A stretch of 14,904 nucleotides of DNA from Prevotella sp. CAG:485 (GTDB lineage: Bacteria; Bacteroidota; Bacteroidia; Bacteroidales; Muribaculaceae), in NCBI GenBank assembly GCA_000437495.1, contig FR897886.1, forward strand, positions 1 through 14,904, in the 5' to 3' direction. The notes under the pieces were generated by a model that made no database searches, was not told where the DNA came from, and was given only the letters and a program-made list of their open reading frames with translations. Below, piece by piece: positions 6,237 through 11,624 of the stretch; position 1 is the first letter of the stretch; each line of letters opens with the position of its first letter. Position numbers and translations under genes: made by a program.

Positions 6237-6344
6237 TATTCGCGGCTAAAGCCTGCGCCTGACGGTATTCGCGGCTAAAGCCTGCGCCTGCACCAAAATT
6301 ATAGTTAGCTGCAAGCGGCTAAATTAGCTAAATTAGCTAAAACG
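6237..6344 (-). repeat. Composite intergenic repeat, partial copy (GT9/ychF gap)
   Basis: Two GCGGCTAAAGCCTGCGCC copies (6241-6258 and 6272-6289), the second followed by TGCACCAAAATTATAG, then GCTAAATTA units at 6318-6335 and a partial third. Doubling of the GGCTAAAGCC module is the same as at 1-118. Orientation follows the GT9 gene: array next to the stop, then the GGCTAAAGCC module. Confidence 0.85.
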
Positions 6345-6351
6345 CAATAGC

Positions 6352-7404
6352 TCAGGCCTTGTCGAGGGCGGCGAGGATGCGGGCGGGGGAGATGCCGTAC
6401 ATGCAGTGGAAGTCGGCGCGGCGGCAGGGTTTGTTGCCGAAGACGGAGCAGGGGCGGCAGACCATGTCGAGGCTCACCACGTCTTTTTTGCGCTGATGCC
6501 AGCCTAAGAAGCCGCAGAAGGGATGTGTGGCGCCCCAGATGCTGACTACGCGCGCTCCTACCAGCGAGGCGAGGTGCATATTGGCCGAGTCCATGGAGAT
6601 GACGGCCTGACAGCGACTCATAAGGGCCATCTCAGCCTTCAGGCCGAGGCGCAGGGCGGCCATGTTGGTGATGTTGTCGGCGCCGAGAGCCCAGCGCCCC
6701 AGGGTGTTGGCTTCGTCGCGGCCTGCGCCGAGCAGGAAGAGGCGATAGCCGGGACGCGCGGCGAGCTGTCGCACCACCTGCTCCATAAGCTCGGGGGGAT
6801 AGATTTTGCCACGGTGTTTGGCGAAGGGGGCAATGGCAATCCATGTCTCGCCGGGTTTCTTCGGCTCAGTGGCGGCGGCGTAGAGGGCCGGGTCGGGTTC
6901 TTGGTCGGCCCAGAAGCCGCGGAAGGTGTCCTGGTAGGCAAGCCCGAGGCGGAAGAAGACCTCGCGGTAGCGGGCGCGCATGGACACCAGGGGCATCATG
7001 ACCTTGTGGCGCGGCCGTGTGAGGCGGTTGCGGCCACGGCGGCCTTTGCGCAGATGTACCACCCTGACGCCGCGCAGCCGCATGAAGAGGCCCAGGAGGC
7101 GCGTACGCAGCACGTTGTGGAGGTCGGCGAAGGCTTCTATCCGGTAGCGGCGGCACAGCTCATTGGCGAGGCGCCTCATGCCCCCGACGCCTTTGTAGAG
7201 AGCCGTGTCTACAGGCAGTACATGGAGGTTTGGGGGCGCTTCGAGCATGAGCGAGGCGGGCAGCGGCCGGGTGAGGTAGTAGAAGTCGCAGCCGGGGTTG
7301 GCGGCGCAGACGCTGTAGACCACGGGGATGGTCATGGCCACGTCGCCCAAGGCCGAGAAGCGGCTGATGAGGATGCTGCGCGGGCGGTCAGTGTTTTTTG
7401 CCAT
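6352..7404 (-). CDS. Glycosyltransferase family 9 (heptosyltransferase-like)
   Basis: A 350-residue GT-B enzyme of family GT9, which includes the heptosyltransferases that transfer sugars from ADP-heptose to lipopolysaccharide inner core at the cytoplasmic face of the inner membrane. Evidence is the N-terminal ILISRFSALGDVAMTIPVV (11-29, the family's 'R.salGDv....p' motif), the basic acceptor-side stretch HLRKGRRGRNR (117-127), WIAIAPFAKHRGKIYP (188-203), and the donor-site motif SMDSANMHLASLVGARVVSI (270-289) followed by WGATHP. A Cys-rich C-terminus (VCRPC, NKPC, FHC) is common in Bacteroidetes relatives. The start overlaps the DUF4254 gene by 17 bases, so they are translationally coupled. 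The actual sugar donor is unknown. Confidence 0.9.
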   Translation of the reverse strand: MAKNTDRPRSILISRFSALGDVAMTIPVVYSVCAANPGCDFYYLTRPLPASLMLEAPPNLHVLPVDTALYKGVGGMRRLANELCRRYRIEAFADLHNVLRTRLLGLFMRLRGVRVVHLRKGRRGRNRLTRPRHKVMMPLVSMRARYREVFFRLGLAYQDTFRGFWADQEPDPALYAAATEPKKPGETWIAIAPFAKHRGKIYPPELMEQVVRQLAARPGYRLFLLGAGRDEANTLGRWALGADNITNMAALRLGLKAEMALMSRCQAVISMDSANMHLASLVGARVVSIWGATHPFCGFLGWHQRKKDVVSLDMVCRPCSVFGNKPCRRADFHCMYGISPARILAALDKA

Positions 7405-8017
7405 ACAACGCGGGGTTGGTGGCGGCGTCGTTATAGAGCTTCATCTGGCGGTAGACCTTCATGTACTTCTTTCCGGCGGCGATGTCGGCAAGGAGCTGGT
7501 CGATGGCCGTTCCGAGGTCGAGCTGCTGTTCGCGCAACACGTCGAGTTTTGCGCTGCAGCGGGCGCGGTGTTCGTCGCTGACGTCGGTGCGACGGGCCTG
7601 CTCATCCATGTGCCAGAGCTTGAGGGCGAGTATGGAGAGGCGGTCGACGGCCCATGCCGGGCTCTCGGTGTTGATGGTGGCGTCAGGCAGCGGACGGACG
7701 TCGGCGAAGAGGGTGCGGAATCGGGTGTCTATTTCCTCGACCATGTCGGTGCGGTCTTGATTGCTTTTGTCGATGCGTCGTTTGAGGGCGACGGCGGCGG
7801 CGGGGGCTATGTCGGGGTCTCGGATGATGTCTTCCATGTGCCACTGGGCGGCGTCAATCCAGCATTTTGCGTAGAGCACGGCCCGGAGGCTCTCTTTGGG
7901 GTAAGGCTCGGGAGCGGGTGCGTCGATGCTGTCGGTGATGTGGTAGTCGGCCACACAGCGGGCGAAGACCTCGTTGGCCATTGCCGAGAAGTGGTCGGTG
8001 AGGGTAGATATGTCCAT
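7388..8017 (-). CDS. DUF4254 domain-containing protein
   Basis: The 209-residue, largely helical, soluble protein matches DUF4254 over its whole length: an N-terminal IDAPAPEPYPKESLRAVLYA, KCWIDAAQWHMEDIIRDP (about 51-68), RIDKSNQDRTDMVEEIDTRF (about 81-100), INTESPAWAVDRLSILALKL (about 114-133) and a C-terminal KKYMKVYRQMKLYNDAATNP. No signal peptide or membrane segment is present. The family has no established biochemical role, but in Bacteroidetes it sits beside GT9 glycosyltransferases, as here with a 17-base overlap. A part in LPS or lipooligosaccharide assembly is therefore inferred. It begins 24 bases after the GYF_2/CD225 gene ends. Confidence 0.85.
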   Translation of the reverse strand: MDISTLTDHFSAMANEVFARCVADYHITDSIDAPAPEPYPKESLRAVLYAKCWIDAAQWHMEDIIRDPDIAPAAAVALKRRIDKSNQDRTDMVEEIDTRFRTLFADVRPLPDATINTESPAWAVDRLSILALKLWHMDEQARRTDVSDEHRARCSAKLDVLREQQLDLGTAIDQLLADIAAGKKYMKVYRQMKLYNDAATNPALYGKKH

Positions 8018-8041
8018 TCTTTTTCAGCTCTTGGTCGGCTC

Positions 8042-8542
8042 TTAGTCAGCCAGAACCGCTATGTTGATGAGTATGCCGATGCCGTCGAAGACGAGCGAGA
8101 GGATGGTGAGGGTGCGTGCGCTGTTGTTGACGCTGCGGGCCAGGTCGTAATCGCCGCATTTGTAGGCGTTGTTGGCGCCGTTGGCCTTTGTGATGCCAAT
8201 GATGCCGAGAACGGTGCCGACGATGGCCCAGGGGAGCCAGTTGGTGAAGGTGCCCACGGGCTGCTGCGGATACTGATACGGCTGCTGGTAAGGCTGCTGA
8301 TAGGGTTGCTGATAGGGTTGCTGCGGGTACTGCTGCTGCGGATACTGCTGCTGGTAAGGCTGCTGATATTGGGGCTGTTGCGGACGTGCGAAGAGGTCGT
8401 TGAGGTCATGGACGGATGAGGCGGGCATCCAGTCGGGCATACCCTGGCACCATACCATGGTCTGGGGAGTGAGGCCGCGGCTGAGAAGCTCTTCTTTGGC
8501 AAACGGACCCTGTTGCTGATCGTTGATGATGATGTAGTACAT
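8042..8542 (-). CDS. GYF_2 domain / CD225 (dispanin-like) membrane protein
   Basis: The 166 residues have three parts. Residues 1-51 form a GYF_2-type domain: YYIIINDQQQGPFAKEELLS, then VWCQGMPDWMPASSV. Such domains bind proline-rich peptides and are common on bacterial membrane proteins. Residues 54-95 are a Gln/Pro/Tyr repeat, mostly PYQQ. Residues 98-166 are CD225-like with two hydrophobic helices (about 102-118 and 145-163) and the middle signature ANNAYKCGDYDLARSVNNSA. In eukaryotes CD225 proteins are interferon-induced transmembrane proteins; bacterial members have no defined role. The internal Pro-rich stretch could be bound by the GYF_2 domain of a neighbouring copy (inference). It leads the operon with DUF4254 and GT9. 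Confidence 0.85.
   Translation of the reverse strand: MYYIIINDQQQGPFAKEELLSRGLTPQTMVWCQGMPDWMPASSVHDLNDLFARPQQPQYQQPYQQQYPQQQYPQQPYQQPYQQPYQQPYQYPQQPVGTFTNWLPWAIVGTVLGIIGITKANGANNAYKCGDYDLARSVNNSARTLTILSLVFDGIGILINIAVLAD
8258..8383 (-). repeat. In-gene tandem repeat encoding Q/P/Y tract
   Basis: Degenerate 12-base units (plus strand GGTTGCTGATAG type) encode repeated PYQQ, residues 54-95 of the GYF_2/CD225 protein. Its length is likely to vary between strains. Confidence 0.75.
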
Positions 8543-8565
8543 TAGAATCGGAATTAGTTTGAGTG

Positions 8566-8573
8566 CGAATTTA
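8566..8573 (-). promoter_or_regulatory. Possible -7 promoter element of the GYF_2/CD225 operon
   Basis: On the minus strand the sequence is TAAATTCG, one mismatch from TAnnTTTG, 24 bases upstream of the ATG at 8542. It shares TTGTAAATTCGC with the region upstream of rpoN. A TTTG lies 22 bases further upstream, slightly too far for the usual -33 spacing. Confidence 0.4.
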
Positions 8574-8634
8574 CAAAAAAATTTTCTATTACGGGCAAAG
8601 AAAATTTTTTAATAAATTTTTAACACTTAAAATA

Positions 8635-8665
8635 TGTGGTGATAACTGAAAAATGTGTAACTTTG
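8635..8665 (+). promoter_or_regulatory. Bacteroidetes-type promoter of the secreted OB-fold gene
   Basis: TAACTTTG at 8658-8665 matches TAnnTTTG exactly. TGTGG at 8635-8639 sits 18 bases upstream as a weak -33. The predicted leader is about 70 bases before the ATG at 8745. Confidence 0.65.
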
Positions 8666-8744
8666 CGGCGAAAATCGGTCTATGTCAGGTCGATGGCAAA
8701 ATGCAAGGTTCAATCAACAAAAAACTCAAAACACATAACAGATT

Positions 8745-10304
8745 ATGAAGAAACTTTTACTCTCTTTAGCTCTTGTAGCTACGGGCATGGGCATGGCCAA
8801 TGCCGACACTACTGTGGAGTTTCTGAGCAGCAACAAGCAGCTCACCTACACAGGCACCGTTAGCGGCAACAACATTCAGCCGCTGCAGACTCTTACCAAC
8901 GCTGGTGTTACCATCACTTTCACCAAAGACAACGGCGACGACAAGGGCAGCACCCAGCCGGCATGGTACGGTTTTGCCGAGGGACAGCAGTACAACTCGT
9001 TCCGCTGCTACGCCAACAACACTATGGTTTTCACGGTTCCCTCAGGCCAGAACGTGAAGAAGATTGATATTACTTTCGCCGACAACTTCGGCGCCCAGCA
9101 GTATGCCAATCTCATACCCAGCACAGGCACCATCACTCCGCAGGTAGACAAGACCAACAACAAGCCTACCAACGGCATGACCATCACCTGGGAGGGCAAC
9201 GCCAGCACTGTAACTCTTGCCGTGCCCAACGACAAGGCTCTGACTGTAAACGGCGAAGCGCCTCAGTGTCAGGCAGTTAAGATTCTTGTTACCTACGGCA
9301 CGGGCAGCGGCCCCACAGCTCCGGGCGCTCCTACCATCGAGGGCACAACTCCGTTCTACGGCGCTTCGAACACCGTAACGATGACCGCCGAGACAGGCGC
9401 TGAAATCTACTACACGATGACCGCCGGCACCACCGCCCCGGCCGACCCCACCACTTCGAGCCTGAAATATGACGGCGAAATCGTTATCAACGGCACCACT
9501 TCGTTCAAGGCTATCGCCGTGAAGAATGGTCTGTCTTCTTCTGTAACCAGCAAGACTTTCACCAAGGGCGAGGCTATCAGCGTAAGCAGCATAGCCGACT
9601 TCCTGAATCAGAACAACGACGAGGTATGCACCTTCACCAACCCGGTTACCGTGATGGGTCTCTACAACAAGCGTTATCTGTTTGTTGAGGACGCTACGGG
9701 CGCTCTTCAGATCTTCGACGGCAGCAGCAAGCTCGACCGCCCCTATGAGATGGGTCAGACTATCAAGGGCTTTACCGTGCAGCGCGGTGTTTACAATAAC
9801 ACTCCTCAGGGCAACGCAGCTGACTTCATCGGCACTTTCCAGGCTACTGCCGACGGCACTGCTCACTACATCAACCCGAAATCTATAGCTTCCACCGAGG
9901 AGGCCTTTAAGGCAAACCTCAACCGCTATGTCTACATCACCGGCGCCATTACCAAGACGGGCAACAACTTCTTCATGAACACGGTGCAGTTCTACGACCG
10001 CTTCAGCCTGAAGCTCATCACCGACGCTATGGCAGGTCAGACGAAGGACGTGGCCGGCTTCGCAGTGATGTTCAAGACGACTCCGGAGCTTTACTACACC
10101 AAGGTTGGCGAACCCAACACTCTGGGCGTGAACGGCGTTGAAGAGGGCACTGAGGCCATCTACGGCACTTACGGCAACATCGTGGCTCCCGAAGGCGCAC
10201 AGATCTACAACATGAGCGGCATGAAGGTGGCTAACGGCAACCTGCCGGCCGGCATCTACCTGGTACGCAACAACGGCAAAACCACGAAAGTGGTAGTGAA
10301 ATAA
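8745..10304 (+). CDS. Secreted protein with CHB_HEX_C-like and OB-fold domains
   Basis: The 519-residue exported protein has a signal peptide MKKLLLSLALVATGMGMANA (1-20). An N-terminal beta-rich region follows (about 21-190). Residues 193-273 form a chitobiase/hexosaminidase C-terminal-like beta domain (APTIEGTTPFYGASNTVTMT, IYYTMTAGTTAPADP, TTSFKAIAVKNGLSSSV). Residues 276-450 look like an OB-fold, nucleic-acid- or sugar-binding type (ISVSSIADFLNQNNDEVCTF, GLYNKRYLFVEDATGALQIF). The last 60 residues contain IYNMSGMKVANGNLPAGIYL and end KTTKVVVK, resembling C-terminal sorting tails of Bacteroidetes surface proteins. No catalytic motif is recognised, so it is probably a binding or structural surface protein. 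It is a single-gene unit with its own promoter and terminator. Confidence 0.8.
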   Translation: MKKLLLSLALVATGMGMANADTTVEFLSSNKQLTYTGTVSGNNIQPLQTLTNAGVTITFTKDNGDDKGSTQPAWYGFAEGQQYNSFRCYANNTMVFTVPSGQNVKKIDITFADNFGAQQYANLIPSTGTITPQVDKTNNKPTNGMTITWEGNASTVTLAVPNDKALTVNGEAPQCQAVKILVTYGTGSGPTAPGAPTIEGTTPFYGASNTVTMTAETGAEIYYTMTAGTTAPADPTTSSLKYDGEIVINGTTSFKAIAVKNGLSSSVTSKTFTKGEAISVSSIADFLNQNNDEVCTFTNPVTVMGLYNKRYLFVEDATGALQIFDGSSKLDRPYEMGQTIKGFTVQRGVYNNTPQGNAADFIGTFQATADGTAHYINPKSIASTEEAFKANLNRYVYITGAITKTGNNFFMNTVQFYDRFSLKLITDAMAGQTKDVAGFAVMFKTTPELYYTKVGEPNTLGVNGVEEGTEAIYGTYGNIVAPEGAQIYNMSGMKVANGNLPAGIYLVRNNGKTTKVVVK

Positions 10305-10330
10305 CTTAAACTCAATCGCTTATACGAACG

Positions 10331-10364
10331 GGGCTGCGCCGAGCTTGGGCGCGGCCCTTTTTTT
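10331..10364 (+). terminator. Rho-independent terminator of the secreted-protein gene
   Basis: GGGCTGCGCC (10331-10340) pairs with GGCGCGGCCC (10348-10357) with one G-T wobble, a 7-base loop and a run of seven T. It starts 26 bases after the stop codon. Confidence 0.9.
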
Positions 10365-10408
10365 GCGGCTTTGCGCGGCTTTGCGCGGCTTTGCGGGGCT
10401 TTGCGCGA
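10365..10408. repeat. 10-bp tandem repeat GCGGCTTTGC
   Basis: Three identical units (10365-10394) and one variant (GGGGCTTTGC, 10395-10404) start directly after the terminator T-run. The period is 10, not 9 as in the other arrays. Confidence 0.8.
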
Positions 10409-10410
10409 CT

Positions 10411-10619
10411 AAGGAGCTTAAGGAGCTTAAGGAGCTTAAGGGGCTTAAGGGGGGCACAGAGGGTAGCGGCGGGCAAGCGGGCAAGCGACGATTTACGCGG
10501 CTAAAGCCTGCGCCTGCACCAAAATTATAGCTACCTAAAAGCGCTTAAGAGGCCCGGCTAAATTAGCTAAAAGAGCTAAATTAGCTAAAAAAAGCTACCC
10601 GACTAAATTAGCTACCAAG
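10411..10619 (-). repeat. Composite modular intergenic repeat, full copy 2 (convergent gap before yebC)
   Basis: Read from the yebC side: CTTGGTAGC cap (10611-10619 on plus as GCTACCAAG) with GCTAAATTA-type units (10557-10619); the AAGCGCTT palindrome module (about 10535-10554); the GCGGCTAAAGCCTGCGCC and CACCAAAATTATAG module (10498-10530); the GCACAGAGGGTAGCGGCG and GCAAGCGGGCAAGCGACG module (about 10455-10490); and AAGGAGCTT 9-bp units (10411-10446). Same order and orientation as 2675-2847, and again between two convergent genes. Confidence 0.85.
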
Positions 10620-10648
10620 AGCCATGAGGGCGGCGGCAAAAAAGGGCG

Positions 10649-10677
10649 AAAAAAAAGGCCGCGGGAAGGCGCGGCCT
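10649..10677 (-). terminator. Rho-independent terminator of the pheT-yebC unit
   Basis: On the minus strand AGGCCGCG pairs perfectly with CGCGGCCT around a 6-base loop and is followed by a T-run. It lies 81 bases downstream of the yebC stop. Between them (10678-10757) is a purine-rich stretch with repeated GCAAGC and GCGGC/GCCGC motifs and no gene. Confidence 0.85.
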
Positions 10678-10757
10678 GTAAGGGAGGGGAGCAAGCGGCG
10701 AGCGTTAGCAAGCCGCAGGGGGGGCGGCGGGAGCAAGCAAGCCGCTGGGAGGGAGGG

Positions 10758-11474
10758 TCAGTCCTCTTTCATGTTGTGGAAGACGTTCTGCACGTCTTCG
10801 TCGTCTTCAAACTTCTCGAGGAGCTTCTCTACGCTCTCGCGCTGCTCCGGGGTGAGCTCTTTGTAGTCGGTGGGAATGCGCTCAAACTCGGCGCTGACAA
10901 GCTCGAAGCCGCCATCCTCAAGGTATTTCTGCAGGGCGGCAAACTGGTCGAAGGGGCCGTAGATTACCCATTCTTCCTCGTCGGCTTCAATGTCTTCCAC
11001 GCCAAAGTCGATGAGCTCCAGCTCGAGCTCTTCCATCTCCACGCCCTCTTTGGGCTTTACGTGGAACACGCTGTTGTGGTTGAACATGAAGCTGAGCGAG
11101 CCGCTGGTGCCGAGGCTGCCGCCGTGTTTGTTGAAGTAGCTTCGCACGTTGGCCACGGTGCGCTGGTTGTTGTCGGTGGCGGTCTCCACAACGATGGCGA
11201 TGCCGTGGGGGCCGTATCCTTCGTAAACTATCTCTTTATAATCAGAGGCGTCTTTTTCGGTAGCCTTTTTGATGGCGCGCTCCACGGTGTCTTTGGGCAT
11301 GTTGGCGGCTTTGGCGTTCTGCATCAGCACGCGCAGGCGCGGGTTCATGTTGGGGTCGGGGCCACCCTGTTTGGCGGCGATGGTGATTTCTTTGCCCAGG
11401 CGGGTAAAGGTTCTCGACATATTGCCCCAGCGTTTCAGCTTACGGGCTTTTCGGTATTCAAATGCTCTTCCCAT
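10758..11474 (-). CDS. YebC/PmpR family protein
   Basis: A full-length 238-residue member of the YebC family, cytoplasmic proteins described as transcriptional regulators and, more recently, as translation factors for proline-rich stretches. Evidence is the N-terminal MGRAFEYRKARKLKRWGNMS, then FTRLGKEITIAAKQGGPDPN, NAKAANMPKDTVERAIKKAT, VYEGYGPHGIAIVVETATDN and NVRSYFNKHGGSLGTSGSLS. The C-terminus is acidic. The Arg-rich first helix and the AAK.GG..P..N motif are diagnostic. The gene follows pheT on the same strand after 150 bases and precedes a strong terminator, so it may be cotranscribed, though the gap contains a tandem repeat and a separate promoter cannot be excluded. Confidence 0.92.
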   Translation of the reverse strand: MGRAFEYRKARKLKRWGNMSRTFTRLGKEITIAAKQGGPDPNMNPRLRVLMQNAKAANMPKDTVERAIKKATEKDASDYKEIVYEGYGPHGIAIVVETATDNNQRTVANVRSYFNKHGGSLGTSGSLSFMFNHNSVFHVKPKEGVEMEELELELIDFGVEDIEADEEEWVIYGPFDQFAALQKYLEDGGFELVSAEFERIPTDYKELTPEQRESVEKLLEKFEDDEDVQNVFHNMKED

Positions 11475-11502
11475 TGGGGTAGTTTATAGCGGGGTTAGGG
11501 GG

Positions 11503-11547
11503 TTTATGTGATTTATGTTACTTATGTGACTTATGTAACTTATGTGA
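11503..11547. repeat. 9-bp tandem repeat, CTTATGTGA type, between pheT and yebC
   Basis: Five units in perfect 9-base register: TTTATGTGA, TTTATGTTA, CTTATGTGA, CTTATGTAA, CTTATGTGA. It occupies part of the 150-base gap, and no coding frame or promoter is seen in the rest. Confidence 0.85.
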
Positions 11548-11624
11548 GCTGCGGGAACGGGCCGCGGAGAGGAGAGAGAAGAGAGCCGCTAAGCCGGGCC
11601 GCGGAGGAGAGAGGGGCGGCGGCG

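Noticed and set aside
10345..10530. Plus-strand frame of 61 codons after the secreted-protein gene
   Set aside because: It begins within the terminator hairpin and consists wholly of tandem and composite repeats.
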